A stretch of DNA of 64,000 bases from RGIG4097 sp964637515 (GCA_964637515.1 CAZWUI010000005.1:1-64000), one strand, 5' to 3'. Shown: positions 25,110-34,703, counted from the first letter of the stretch. Program-made: numbers and translations. Notes: generated by a model not told the origin, from the letters alone.

Positions 25110-27166
25110 TTGTTGAAATGAAAAAACTGGTGCTCATCGGGCATCGGTCGGACAGATTCAATCTTTTCAAGGCGCTGCACCAGAGCAAGTTGGTGGAAAT
25201 CGTCGCGACTGAAGATTTGGAAAACACTTCACGTCTTGACAATTCGCGCACGAAGGAGGAGATAGAGGGAAAAACGTTCCGCATATCGTCCGCCTTTGAT
25301 TTCTTGCGCGCTCAAAAGAAACTTGCAGAGAAAGCGCAAAAGGATAGCAAAAATTCAGAAAATCCCTACGTTTACACTCCCGTAAAAGAGCCTCCTTTCA
25401 CGTCTATCGCAAGAATGGACTATGAAGATTTCGCAATGATAAGTGCGGAAGAATATGAACTTCTTTGCGACGTGGAAGAACTTGAAACCATAAAAAACAC
25501 CCGTCAGGAACTTGACTCCGAAAAGCAAAAAATACTTGCGGAAAACGAAGCGCTTGCCGTCTATGAAAACCTTGAAACATCGTTTTCATCTTTTGTCGGA
25601 AGCAAAAACGTGCAAGTGGTCGTCGGCTCGGTCATCGGCTCAAAGGCGGATATAGTGCGCAGTGCGAACGATATAGACGGCGTGTACGTCGAAACTTTCA
25701 TCGGTCAAAAAGCGACTGCGTTCGTCGCGGTCTGCCTGAACGAAAAGGAAAGCGAATTGAGCGCGGTTTTGCAATCTGCGGACTACGCGAAGTGTCCGTT
25801 CTCGTTTGACGTCACCGCTCGCGAAAAAATCTCTCAAAATAACGCGCGTATAGATAGTATCGAAAAAGAGAAGTTTGATTTGATGGTGCGCGCTCTCGAA
25901 AAAGAAAAGGTCGTCAGAAAACTCAAAACTCTTTACGACTACTATCTCGTCGAAAAAGCGAAACTCGACGCTCTCGACGGATTTGCAACGACGGATCGCT
26001 CCTTCGTCCTCGAAGGTTGGTATCCTAAAGATAAAGAAAACGACCTGAAAAAAATTCTCGACAAAGTTTCGGATAGATTGGTCTATGAATTCCGCGAGCC
26101 CGAAGACGGGGAAATCGTGCCTACTCTCGTGCGCTCGAACAAAATCGTCGAGCCTTACGAGGACATTACGAATATGTTCTCCGTGCCAAAGTACGGCGAG
26201 GATATAGACCCGAATCCGATAATGACGTTCTTCTATTTCCTATTCTTTGGAATAATGGTCGCGGATGCGGTGTACGGTGTGATATTTGCCGTTGCCGGTT
26301 TCGTGCTTTACAAAATTTCAAAACCCGTCCCGGGCAAGGGCAGACTTATGCTCATCATCGCTATGGGCGGAGTGAGTACCGCTATATGGGGTATGTTGTT
26401 CGGAAGTTATCTAGGCTTCCCGACACCCGATATGAACGTGTCTTACGCACTGCTATTCAATCCCCTTGACGAACCGCTAAAAATGCTCGTTATGTGCTTT
26501 GCGCTCGGATTTGTGCAGATAATCGTGGGTATGTTCGTCAATGCGCTCAATCTCATCAGACATAAAGACTATCTTGCGGTGGTGTCGGACGTGTTGTCTT
26601 GGTACTTCATATTTGCGGCGATAGGGTGTCTTGCGGTGGGACTTCTCATCGAAAACGCACCGTCTTTCTTGAAATATGTCGCAATAGCACTGGCGGTCGT
26701 CGGCGTGATTTTGATACTTGTAGGCGGCGTCAAGAGCAAGAAAGGTCCGATAAAGGGCATGATTGGCAGAGTCGGCAAACTCTACGACATAGTCAACGTG
26801 CTATCCGACGTGTTGAGCTACTCTCGACTTTTCGGACTTGCGTTGTCGGGCGGTGTTGTTGCAATGGTCGTCAACATGATTTGTTCGATAGTGGCGGGAT
26901 TCTTCCCTGCGGATATACAATTCGTCGGCTATATCATTTGCATACCCGTATATATCATCGGGCATACGTTCAACATTGCGATTTCGGCACTGGGTGCGTA
27001 CGTGCATAACTGCCGTTTGCAATACATCGAATTTTTCGGAAAGTTCTATTTGGGCGGCGGACATCAGTTTATTCCGTTCGCAACGAAGACAAAATATACC
27101 TATATAGACTCTCAAAAAGAATACAATTCGCTGACTGACGCGACGGATGTCGCGGTTCGGGCGTAA
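25106..27166 (+). CDS. ntpI: V-type ATPase subunit I (membrane stator)
   Basis: A 686-residue stator subunit. An N-terminal cytoplasmic arm of about 360 residues is rich in coiled coil. It is followed by the membrane half, with about seven hydrophobic segments between roughly residues 370 and 640. The essential arginine of ion translocation is in LSYSRLFGLALSGG (about Arg 573), and the VYIIGHTFNIAISALGAYVH segment is typical. The start at 25106 overlaps the upstream stop (ATGA); an alternative ATG at 25118 begins MKKLVLIGHRSD. With the K ring it forms the ion channel. Confidence 0.93.
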   Translation: MIVEMKKLVLIGHRSDRFNLFKALHQSKLVEIVATEDLENTSRLDNSRTKEEIEGKTFRISSAFDFLRAQKKLAEKAQKDSKNSENPYVYTPVKEPPFTSIARMDYEDFAMISAEEYELLCDVEELETIKNTRQELDSEKQKILAENEALAVYENLETSFSSFVGSKNVQVVVGSVIGSKADIVRSANDIDGVYVETFIGQKATAFVAVCLNEKESELSAVLQSADYAKCPFSFDVTAREKISQNNARIDSIEKEKFDLMVRALEKEKVVRKLKTLYDYYLVEKAKLDALDGFATTDRSFVLEGWYPKDKENDLKKILDKVSDRLVYEFREPEDGEIVPTLVRSNKIVEPYEDITNMFSVPKYGEDIDPNPIMTFFYFLFFGIMVADAVYGVIFAVAGFVLYKISKPVPGKGRLMLIIAMGGVSTAIWGMLFGSYLGFPTPDMNVSYALLFNPLDEPLKMLVMCFALGFVQIIVGMFVNALNLIRHKDYLAVVSDVLSWYFIFAAIGCLAVGLLIENAPSFLKYVAIALAVVGVILILVGGVKSKKGPIKGMIGRVGKLYDIVNVLSDVLSYSRLFGLALSGGVVAMVVNMICSIVAGFFPADIQFVGYIICIPVYIIGHTFNIAISALGAYVHNCRLQYIEFFGKFYLGGGHQFIPFATKTKYTYIDSQKEYNSLTDATDVAVRA

Positions 27167-27196
27167 AAAATGCACGGTTTGTGCAGGAGGTAATAT

Positions 27197-27679
27197 ATGA
27201 CTCTCGGAACATTTATCGCAGTTCTCGGCGCAGCATGCGCGGCAATTTTCGCCGGTATCGGCTCGGCAGTCGGCGTCGGTATGGCAGGTAAAGCGGCGGC
27301 GGGCGTTACCGCAGAAGATCCTGACAAATTCTCGAAGTGTCTTGTTCTTCAACTGCTCCCCGGTACGCAGGGCATTTACGGTTTGTTGATCGCGTTCATC
27401 GTGTTCATCAAGATCGACTTGTTCGGCGGAATCCTTGGACTCACCGTTGAATCGGGCTTGACTCTGTTTGCAGGTTGTATGCCTATGGCAATCGTAGGAC
27501 TTCTTTCCGCACTCTACCAATCCAAAGTCGCTTGCAGTGGTATCGCACTTGTGGCAAAACGCCCCGAAGAAAGCGGTAAAGCAATCATCTTGACTGCAAT
27601 GGTCGAAACCTATGCAGTTCTTGCATTGCTCGTATCCTTCCTTGCGGTTATGATGCCTGCGGTCACTACGGTAGCGTAA
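27197..27679 (+). CDS. ntpK: V-type ATPase subunit K (16-kDa proteolipid, probable Na+ type)
   Basis: A 160-residue duplicated proteolipid with four transmembrane helices forming the rotor ring. The carboxylate is in the second hairpin only (AMVETYA, Glu 137), and the first hairpin has LLPGTQGIYG. The residues corresponding to the E. hirae Na+ ligands Leu61, Thr64, Gln65, Gln110 and Glu139 are Leu54, Thr57, Gln58, Gln108 (YQSKV) and Glu137, all conserved. This supports Na+ rather than H+ coupling. Halving the number of carboxylates is the classical feature of this 16-kDa type. GCAGGAGG precedes the ATG. Confidence 0.94.
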   Translation: MTLGTFIAVLGAACAAIFAGIGSAVGVGMAGKAAAGVTAEDPDKFSKCLVLQLLPGTQGIYGLLIAFIVFIKIDLFGGILGLTVESGLTLFAGCMPMAIVGLLSALYQSKVACSGIALVAKRPEESGKAIILTAMVETYAVLALLVSFLAVMMPAVTTVA

Positions 27680-27691
27680 TAAGAGGACAAA

Positions 27692-28267
27692 ATGAGCAAA
27701 GAAGCAATCATCGAAAAGATTATTTCGGATGCGGAAGTGCGCGCAAGCGCGGTGCTTGAAGAAGCCCGCATAAAAGCGGACGAAATCATCGCTACCGCCG
27801 CAAGTGAATGCAAAGAGTATCTTGCGAAGAATAAGCACGAAATCGACGTTGCGGTTGCAGAAATCGCAAAGAGGAGCGAAACCGTTGCCGAACTCGACGC
27901 AAGAAAACTCGGTCTGGGTGCAAAATCACAAGCACTCGATTTGACCTATGCTCGCGTGCTTGAGAAACTGAATAATCTCGACAAAAAAACCTTGAAAGCA
28001 CTTCTTCTCGGTATGCTCGACAAGGCGGAAGACGGCGACGTCGTGATTATATCCGAAAACGAAAAGGGTATAGTGACCGAAAAAGTCGTCGCCGACGTCG
28101 CAAAGAAAAAGGGTATAACCCTGACTTTGTCAAAAACGTTCGGGGATTTCGACGGCGGTATGGTGCTTGCAGGCGCAGGCGTGGATAAAAATCTGACTTT
28201 TGAAGCGGAGCTCGACGTGTTGAGAGAGGATACCGAAGGAAAAGTCGCGAAGGAGTTGTTCGACTGA
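27692..28267 (+). CDS. ntpE: V-type ATPase subunit E
   Basis: A 191-residue peripheral stalk subunit. The N-terminal half is a long charged helix (ASAVLEEARIKADEIIATAA), and the C-terminal half is a mixed domain ending DGGMVLAGAGVDKNLTFEAE, which matches the conserved GG(M/I)VL segment of subunit E. It sits between K and C as in E. hirae. AAGAGGACAAA precedes the start. The stop and the next start share one base (TGATG). Confidence 0.9.
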   Translation: MSKEAIIEKIISDAEVRASAVLEEARIKADEIIATAASECKEYLAKNKHEIDVAVAEIAKRSETVAELDARKLGLGAKSQALDLTYARVLEKLNNLDKKTLKALLLGMLDKAEDGDVVIISENEKGIVTEKVVADVAKKKGITLTLSKTFGDFDGGMVLAGAGVDKNLTFEAELDVLREDTEGKVAKELFD

Positions 28268-29235
28268 TGTCCGACAAGTTTTTGTTTGAAAACGCTCGAA
28301 TAAAAGCCATGGAGAGCAAATTGCTGACTTCACAGCATATGCAAAGGCTCGCCGAATGCTCGTCTACGGACGAGGCGTTTAAGGTTATGCTCGAACTCGG
28401 TTTCGGACAAGGACAAACCGTATCGCAAGGTGATTTCGACACTCTCATCGAAAAGGAAGAAGAGAATGCATTATCCTTGCTACGCGCGTTCAACGTGGGC
28501 GGTGCTCTCGACGCACTCTTGCTCGATGCGGATTTCCACAACGCAAAAGCACTCGTGAAAGCGGAAATCACCGGGGATAAACCCTCCCTCATGCCTGAAG
28601 GTTTGACGAGCGTCGAGAATATCAAATCCGCGATTGACGGGGACTATGACGGAGTGAGCTTGGTTCTTTCCGATGCACTCGCGGATATATCCAAAAAGAT
28701 AGCGGACGGCGAGATAACTTCGCGCTATATTGATATAACCCTTGACAGAGCAACTTTCCGCGAACAACTCGAAAGAGCGAAAAAGGGTGGTAAAAAACTC
28801 GTTTCGCACTTCGTTTTCAAGATTGACGCGGCAAACGTTTCCTCGTTTTATCGCACGGAGAAAATCGGCGCGGACGTTGACTTTTTCAAGGAAAACTTCA
28901 TAGACGGCGGAAAGATTTCACTCGATGTTTTTGAAAGATGTTTCGGCTCAAACGAGGCACTCAAAAACGAACTCAAAAACACCGAATATCACGATTTGTT
29001 CGCTCTTCTTGCGGACGGCGGAAGTTTGGCGCAGTTTGAGACCGAAGTGGACAACGCCATTCTCGGCGGTTGGAAAAAGGAATTCAACGACCTTGAATCT
29101 CCCTCCCCAATCGTGTATTACTACCTTGCAAAACGCACCGAAATCAAGGTTGCAAAACTCATCGTGGCGGGTATCAAAAACCACGTTAATCCGTCACTTA
29201 TAAAAGAAAGGACTCGTGAAATTTATGGAGCGTAA
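28267..29235 (+). CDS. ntpC: V-type ATPase subunit C (d-type central adaptor)
   Basis: A 322-residue all-helical protein of the AtpC/NtpC family that couples the central shaft to the proteolipid ring. Recognisable pieces are FENARIKAMESKLLTSQHMQ at the start, EEENALSLLRAFN, the repeated helix bundle, and the C-terminal SPIVYYYLAKRTEIKVAKLI. The length is close to normal. It overlaps subunit E by one base and subunit F by 11, consistent with coupled translation. Confidence 0.9.
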   Translation: MSDKFLFENARIKAMESKLLTSQHMQRLAECSSTDEAFKVMLELGFGQGQTVSQGDFDTLIEKEEENALSLLRAFNVGGALDALLLDADFHNAKALVKAEITGDKPSLMPEGLTSVENIKSAIDGDYDGVSLVLSDALADISKKIADGEITSRYIDITLDRATFREQLERAKKGGKKLVSHFVFKIDAANVSSFYRTEKIGADVDFFKENFIDGGKISLDVFERCFGSNEALKNELKNTEYHDLFALLADGGSLAQFETEVDNAILGGWKKEFNDLESPSPIVYYYLAKRTEIKVAKLIVAGIKNHVNPSLIKERTREIYGA

Positions 29236-29557
29236 CGGTATTGCGGTCGTAGGTGATAAGGATTCCGTCCTTGCATTCAAGGCAATCGGTCTTGACGTTT
29301 TTCCCGTTGACGACGAAAGCGATGCAAGAGAAATCGTCAAGCAGGTCGCAAGAACTTATTCCGTAATCTTCATCACGGATAAAATAGCAATAAGTATTGA
29401 AAGTTTGCTCAAACGGTATAAGTCAAGACCTTATCCCGTCGTCGTCCCCATTCCGTCCGCTGAAGGCAATAGCGGTTTCGGTATGCGTGGTATACAAAGC
29501 GACGTGGAAAAGGCTATAGGCTCGGATATTTTGTTTGACAACAGAGAGGATAAATAA
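29225..29557 (+). CDS. ntpG: V-type ATPase subunit F (NtpG-like)
   Basis: A short shaft subunit of about 110 residues. GIAVVGDKDSVLAFKAIGLDV at the N-terminus and PYPVVVPIPS near the end are typical of V-type subunit F. I start at the ATG at 29225; an in-frame GTG at 29216 lies very close to the AAGGA site and would add three residues. It overlaps subunit C by 11 bases and subunit A by one base. Confidence 0.9.
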   Translation: MERNGIAVVGDKDSVLAFKAIGLDVFPVDDESDAREIVKQVARTYSVIFITDKIAISIESLLKRYKSRPYPVVVPIPSAEGNSGFGMRGIQSDVEKAIGSDILFDNREDK

Positions 29558-31326
29558 TGGAAACAGGAAGAATCGTTAAGGTTTCCGGACCGTTGATCAT
29601 CGCAGAAAATATGGCGGATAGCAAGATGTACGACGTCGTCAGAGTCAGCGACAAGCAACTCATCGGCGAAATCATCGAATTGAGAGGGGATAAAGCCTCA
29701 ATTCAGGTCTACGAAGAAACTAGCGGACTCGGTCCCGGTGAAGAGGTCGTATCTACGGGTATGCCCCTGTCCGTCGAACTTGCCCCCGGACTTATCGAGG
29801 GTATCTACGACGGCATACAAAGACCGCTGAAAAAGCTCTACGAAGTGTCGGGAGACAGAATCGCAAGGGGAGTTTACGTCCCTGCTGTCGACCACGAGAA
29901 AAAGTGGGAATTTACCCCCGTCGCAAAAGTCGGAGATAGCGTGAGTGCAGGTTGCGTCGTCGGCACGGTGCAGGAAAACGTGCTCGTCCTCCACAAGATT
30001 ATGATTCCTTACGGCGTGAAAGGCACCCTGAAAGAGATAAAATCGGGCGCTTTCACTGTGGATGAAACCGTTGCGGTCGTCGAAACGGACAAAGGGGACG
30101 TGAACGTTTGCATGTTGCAACGTTGGCCTGTCCGTAAAGGCAGACCGTACCTTGAAAAACTCTCCCCGAAAACCCCGCTTATCACCGGACAACGCGTCAT
30201 TGACACTTTGTTCCCTATCGCTAAAGGCGGTGTGGCGGCAGTCCCCGGACCTTTCGGAAGCGGAAAAACCGTCGTTCAACACCAACTTGCAAAATGGGCG
30301 GATGCGGATATTATCGTATACGTCGGTTGCGGTGAGCGCGGCAACGAAATGACGGACGTTTTGAACGAATTTCCCGAACTCAAAGACCCCCGCAGCGGTG
30401 AACCTTTGATGAAAAGAACGGTGCTTATCGCAAACACGTCGGATATGCCCGTCGCGGCGCGTGAAGCGTCCATTTATACCGGTATCACGATTGCGGAATA
30501 TTTCCGTGATATGGGATACTCTGTCGCAATCATGGCGGACTCAACATCTCGTTGGGCGGAGGCGTTGCGTGAAATGAGCGGTCGTCTTGAAGAAATGCCC
30601 GGTGAAGAAGGCTATCCCGCATATCTCAGTTCTCGTCTTGCAGAATTTTACGAAAGAGCGGGGCTTGTCAAAGTGCTCGGCGGAAACGGCGAAATCGGCT
30701 CGATTACCGCAATAGGTGCGGTATCGCCTCCGGGCGGAGATTTGAGTGAACCCGTATCTCAAAGCACACTGCGTATCGTCAAAGTGTTCTGGGGGTTGTC
30801 CGCATCTCTTGCATACAAACGGCATTTCCCTGCGGTAGATTGGCTCACGAGCTACTCTCTCTATGCGGATAAACTCGGCGAATGGTATCAGGATAACGTC
30901 GGGGACGAATGGGTGAGCTTGCGCACGACCGCAATGAGAATATTGCAAGAAGAAGCGTCGCTCAATGAAATCGTGCAACTCGTCGGTATGGACGCACTTT
31001 CACCAAAGGATAGGTTGACTATGGAAACCGCAAAATCTTTGCGTGAAGACTACCTGCACCAAAACGCTTTCCACGAGGTGGACACTTACGCATCCCTTGA
31101 CAAGCAGTGCAGTATGTTGAAACTCATCCTTGAATTTTACCGTCAGGGCAACGACGCTCTCGATAAAAACGTGGATATCGAAGATATTCTCGAACTCAAA
31201 ATAAAGGACCAAATCGGCAGAGCGAAGTATATTCCCGAAGATGAAATGGGCAAATTCGACCTGCTCGAACAGGAACTCAAGAAACAAATGCTTGCTCTTT
31301 CAGGCGAAGGAGGAATCAATGCTTAA
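29557..31326 (+). CDS. ntpA: V-type ATPase catalytic subunit A
   Basis: A 589-residue catalytic subunit. The Walker A loop GPFGSGKTVVQ lies at about residues 229-239, preceded by the A-type non-homologous insert (about residues 110-190). Walker B and surrounding motifs include VAIMADSTSRWAEALREMSG and EEGYPAYLSSRLAEFYERAG. The length is normal. The start overlaps the upstream stop in TAATG and has GAGAGG upstream. It forms the A3B3 hexamer with the following gene product. Confidence 0.97.
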   Translation: METGRIVKVSGPLIIAENMADSKMYDVVRVSDKQLIGEIIELRGDKASIQVYEETSGLGPGEEVVSTGMPLSVELAPGLIEGIYDGIQRPLKKLYEVSGDRIARGVYVPAVDHEKKWEFTPVAKVGDSVSAGCVVGTVQENVLVLHKIMIPYGVKGTLKEIKSGAFTVDETVAVVETDKGDVNVCMLQRWPVRKGRPYLEKLSPKTPLITGQRVIDTLFPIAKGGVAAVPGPFGSGKTVVQHQLAKWADADIIVYVGCGERGNEMTDVLNEFPELKDPRSGEPLMKRTVLIANTSDMPVAAREASIYTGITIAEYFRDMGYSVAIMADSTSRWAEALREMSGRLEEMPGEEGYPAYLSSRLAEFYERAGLVKVLGGNGEIGSITAIGAVSPPGGDLSEPVSQSTLRIVKVFWGLSASLAYKRHFPAVDWLTSYSLYADKLGEWYQDNVGDEWVSLRTTAMRILQEEASLNEIVQLVGMDALSPKDRLTMETAKSLREDYLHQNAFHEVDTYASLDKQCSMLKLILEFYRQGNDALDKNVDIEDILELKIKDQIGRAKYIPEDEMGKFDLLEQELKKQMLALSGEGGINA

Positions 31327-32698
31327 AGAATATAAGACCATAAGAGAAATCGTCGGTCCGCTTATGCTCGTCGAGGGCGTGGACGGCGCAAAATACGACG
31401 AACTCGTGGAGATTAGACAGGAAAACGGGGACGTCAGACGCGGTAAAGTGCTTGAAGTCAATCGCGATAAGGCACTCGTCCAACTCTTTGAACCGTCTCA
31501 AGGCTTGAAAATGTCCACGTCAAAGGCAAGATTTCTTGGCAGAAGTATGGAGCTCGGCGTGTCCGAAGAAATGCTCGGCAGAGTTTTCGACGGTATGGGC
31601 AACCCCCGCGACGGCGGTGCGCCTATCATCCCCGAAATGAAAATGGATATCAACGGGCAACCTATAAACCCGGTCGCACGCGACTATCCCAACGAATTTA
31701 TTCAGACGGGCGTGAGTGCGATAGACGGACTCAACACCCTTGTCAGAGGACAAAAACTCCCCGTATTCTCTATGTCGGGTTTGCCGCACGCTGAACTTGC
31801 GGCACAAATCGCACGTCAAGCAAAAGTGCTTGGCTCGGATAGCAAATTCGCAGTCGTTTTTGCGGCAGTCGGCATAACCTTTGAAGAGGCGGACTTCTTC
31901 ATCTCAGACTTCAGAAAAACGGGCGCAATCGAAAGAGCGGTCGTCTTTGTCAATCTCGCAAACGACCCCGCAATCGAACGTATCGCAACTCCGCGTATGG
32001 CTCTCACGGCGGCGGAATACCTCGCATATGAAAAGGATATGCACGTCCTTGTCATCACCACCGATATAACCAACTATGCAGAGGCTCTCCGTGAAGTTTC
32101 CGCTGCAAGAAAAGAAGTCCCCGGTCGTCGCGGTTACCCCGGTTATCTCTACACCAACCTTGCGACTATGTACGAGCGCGCGGGCAGAATAGTGGGGAAG
32201 AAGGGCTCTATCACCCAAATTCCTATCCTGACCATGCCCGAAGACGACAAAACACACCCCATTCCCGACCTTACCGGCTACATCACCGAAGGGCAAATCA
32301 TCTTGTCGAGAGAACTCTACAAGAAAGGGCTCAATCCCCCTATCGACGTGTTGCCGTCCCTGTCCCGTTTGAAAGATAAGGGCATAGGCGCGGGCAAGAC
32401 GAGAGAAGACCACGCAGATACGATGAATCAACTGTTCAGTGCGTATGCGCAGGGTAAAGAAGCAAAAGAATTGAGCTCCATTCTCGGCGAAGCGGCACTC
32501 ACCGAAGTGGATAAAAAGTTTGCAAGGTTTGCAGAAGAGTTCGAAAAACGCTACGTATCTCAAGGCTTTTCCACAAACCGTACTATTGAAGAAACTCTCA
32601 ATATCGGTTGGGAACTCCTCGGTATGCTCCCTCGCGGTGAGTTGAAACGTATCCGCGATGCCTACCTTGACAAGTATCTCCCCGAAAATAAGGACTAA
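31319..32698 (+). CDS. ntpB: V-type ATPase regulatory subunit B
   Basis: A 459-residue non-catalytic nucleotide-binding subunit. As usual for B it lacks a Walker A lysine and has SMSGLPHAELAAQIARQ in that place. VLVITTDITNYAEALREVSA and GRRGYPGYLYTNLATMYERAG are typical. The start at 31319 is set by AGGAGGAATCA and overlaps the last 8 bases of ntpA; a longer upstream frame lies wholly inside ntpA. The length is normal. Confidence 0.97.
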   Translation: MLKEYKTIREIVGPLMLVEGVDGAKYDELVEIRQENGDVRRGKVLEVNRDKALVQLFEPSQGLKMSTSKARFLGRSMELGVSEEMLGRVFDGMGNPRDGGAPIIPEMKMDINGQPINPVARDYPNEFIQTGVSAIDGLNTLVRGQKLPVFSMSGLPHAELAAQIARQAKVLGSDSKFAVVFAAVGITFEEADFFISDFRKTGAIERAVVFVNLANDPAIERIATPRMALTAAEYLAYEKDMHVLVITTDITNYAEALREVSAARKEVPGRRGYPGYLYTNLATMYERAGRIVGKKGSITQIPILTMPEDDKTHPIPDLTGYITEGQIILSRELYKKGLNPPIDVLPSLSRLKDKGIGAGKTREDHADTMNQLFSAYAQGKEAKELSSILGEAALTEVDKKFARFAEEFEKRYVSQGFSTNRTIEETLNIGWELLGMLPRGELKRIRDAYLDKYLPENKD

Positions 32699-32704
32699 TC
32701 AGTT

Positions 32705-33340
32705 ATGGCAAGATTGAACGTAAATCCGACGAGAATGGAGTTGAGACGGCTTAAAAACCGTCTGAAAACCGCTGCGCGCGGACATAAACTCCTGAAAGAT
32801 AAATCGGATGAAATGATACGTCAATTTATGATGCTCGTCAGAGAAAACAAGCGCCTACGCGAAGAAGTGGAAGGCAAACTTTCGGATGCGCTCAAAAACT
32901 TCATGCTCGCTCGCGCGGTTTCAAGCGATGCGACCATCGAAGAAGCTATAGCCATGCCGTCCGCATCCGTAAATCTCGTATTGTCTGAAAAAAACCTTAT
33001 GGGAGTTGACGTCCCTGCGTTTGAAATCGAAGAAGGGGAGAGCAAGGAACTTTATCCCTATTCCTTTGCGGGAGTTACTGCAGAGTTGGACGACTCGATA
33101 GCGACTCTTTCGGGGCTTCTCGGCGACCTTTTGAAACTTGCCGAAGTGGAAAAGTCGTGCAATATGCTTGCCGACGAAATCGAGAAAAACCGCAGAAGAG
33201 TCAACGCTCTCGAATACGTGATGATACCGCAACTCGAAGAAACGATAAAATATATCACGATGAAACTTGACGAAAACGAACGCAGTTCGACAATTCGAAT
33301 CATGAAAGTCAAGTCGATGATTGAAAACAAACAAGAGTGA
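32705..33340 (+). CDS. ntpD: V-type ATPase subunit D (central shaft)
   Basis: A 211-residue central shaft subunit. It begins MARLNVNPTRMELRRLKNRL, the conserved NPTRMEL start of V-type D subunits, followed by long charged helices at both ends and RRVNALEYVMIPQLEETIKY, also conserved. It is the last gene of the operon; a strong terminator starts at the base after its stop. I find no NtpH- or NtpJ-like genes after it. Confidence 0.95.
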   Translation: MARLNVNPTRMELRRLKNRLKTAARGHKLLKDKSDEMIRQFMMLVRENKRLREEVEGKLSDALKNFMLARAVSSDATIEEAIAMPSASVNLVLSEKNLMGVDVPAFEIEEGESKELYPYSFAGVTAELDDSIATLSGLLGDLLKLAEVEKSCNMLADEIEKNRRRVNALEYVMIPQLEETIKYITMKLDENERSSTIRIMKVKSMIENKQE

Positions 33341-33367
33341 AAAATCCGCTATAAGCGGATTTTTTAA
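33341..33367. terminator. Bidirectional terminator between ntpD and queH
   Basis: AAAATCCGCT and AGCGGATTTT pair perfectly around ATA, with further Ts downstream. The A/T flanks serve both converging transcripts. Confidence 0.9.
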
Positions 33368-33405
33368 TGCTAGTTCCTTGCGGAAGTAATAATACACAAT
33401 GTTGT

Positions 33406-33978
33406 TCAAACTCTTGAAAAAGTGCAGCCGCAGAAGTTTTGGCGGTAGATTTCGAGTTCTTTTGCAAGGGTGACGGAGCGGAGAAAACCGTTTTGTTTTT
33501 TGAAGTCGGAGTCGAGATATTCGACTGAAAATTCCTTTGCGGCGGCACGACCTATCTCGTTGATAAGGGGTGCGTTTTTGTGCGGACTGACGGTCAGAGT
33601 GGTTGCGAAATAGTCGTATTCGTCTTTGTGTTCCGCCAAAAATTCCGCCGTTTTGTATAGGCGCAATTTGAAACATTCGGGGCATCTCAAACCACCTTCA
33701 CGCTCTTTCTCAAGCCCTTTGCTTGCCGTCAAGAATTCACTTTCGTCTTGTTCGGGGACAATCAATTTAACGGACGGAAAATGCTCAATCAATGTTTTAA
33801 GTGTATTTTCACGCTTTATAAACTCTTCTTTCGGTTGAATGTTCGGATTGTAGAAAAAAGCCGTGACGTCGAAATGTTCGGTCAGTTTTTCGATCGAACC
33901 GCAAAAACACGGCGCGCAACATACGTGCAGAAGTAGGCGAGGTTTTTCGTTTGTGTTGAGAAAATCGTTTATCGTCAT
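33406..33978 (-). CDS. queH: Epoxyqueuosine reductase QueH
   Basis: A 190-residue Fe-S protein of the QueH (former DUF208) family, which reduces epoxyqueuosine to queuosine in tRNA anticodons without cobalamin. The cysteine motifs are all present: LHVCCAPCFCG at residues about 17-27, GGLRCPECFKLRL, and RQNFCGCTFS at the C-terminus. The start at 33978 overlaps the stop of the upstream membrane protein gene (ATGA on the minus strand), so the two form an operon. Confidence 0.93.
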   Translation of the reverse strand: MTINDFLNTNEKPRLLLHVCCAPCFCGSIEKLTEHFDVTAFFYNPNIQPKEEFIKRENTLKTLIEHFPSVKLIVPEQDESEFLTASKGLEKEREGGLRCPECFKLRLYKTAEFLAEHKDEYDYFATTLTVSPHKNAPLINEIGRAAAKEFSVEYLDSDFKKQNGFLRSVTLAKELEIYRQNFCGCTFSRV

Positions 33979-34658
33979 ATCATCATCGAGAGTGCAATAA
34001 GGTTTTGTCCTACGTAGTAGAATACAAGCACGAAGGGGAATACCGCTTTGCGATTGACGGTCTTGTTGTAGTTGAGAAACGCAAGTATTAAATCGCTTGC
34101 CGCAAACAGCACCGTTCCCGCCAGTATCATTTTGGTGACGGCGGTCGCTCCGCTCATATATAGGTTGCACGCACTTGCAAGGAAGGTGCCCGCAACTGCG
34201 GAATAGAGAAGTGCGCCTATCGCCATAATAGGTTTGTCTGCGGTGAGAAGTTTTGCGATGAACAAAATCACGACCACGACCGGAAGCCCGAAGACGAGAA
34301 CAAGAAGTGCGTAGTTGAAAGTCGTCGTGCGCAAAATGAATGCCGTGATGAAAAGCACGTGTCCTGCGATAAACGCAAGCATACCGCCCGCATCCAGTGC
34401 CATTTGGATTTTTGCGTTTTTGGAGCGATAGCTGAGAAGTACGTCCCCGATAAGCCCCGCGATGAGTGCGCAGAAAATCAGCGTGGACGTGTCCGTCGGA
34501 TTGGTGGAGTACGCAATTGCTCCGCTCACGACAAAACATAAACTTGCTATGCTTTTGAAGACGGTCTTTTTGTTGACGTCGCCTTTGTTGTCGTAGACGA
34601 GAGTCAAAACGACGAATATTGCGGTTATTGCCGAAATCGTAATTGCTGCAGTTTTCAT
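33975..34658 (-). CDS. YhhN/TMEM86-family membrane protein
   Basis: A 227-residue integral membrane protein with about eight hydrophobic helices. The family signature is recognisable in LIAGLIGDVLLS, GHVLFITAFIL and TVLFAASDLILAF. Characterised members include lysoplasmalogenases, which cleave the vinyl-ether bond of lysoplasmalogens; plasmalogens occur in anaerobic Clostridia, but the activity is inferred here. I start at 34658 with GGGTGATA upstream. It is translationally coupled to queH. Confidence 0.8.
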   Translation of the reverse strand: MKTAAITISAITAIFVVLTLVYDNKGDVNKKTVFKSIASLCFVVSGAIAYSTNPTDTSTLIFCALIAGLIGDVLLSYRSKNAKIQMALDAGGMLAFIAGHVLFITAFILRTTTFNYALLVLVFGLPVVVVILFIAKLLTADKPIMAIGALLYSAVAGTFLASACNLYMSGATAVTKMILAGTVLFAASDLILAFLNYNKTVNRKAVFPFVLVFYYVGQNLIALSMMI

Positions 34659-34674
34659 ATTATCACCCGCAAAC

Positions 34675-34703
34675 ATTATACCATCACGTACGCGTGCGGG
34701 CAA
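34675..34703 (-). promoter_or_regulatory. Promoter of the yhhN-like/queH operon
   Basis: On the minus strand: TTGCCC (34703-34698), 17 bases, TATAAT (34680-34675) preceded by TGG (extended -10). Confidence 0.7.
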
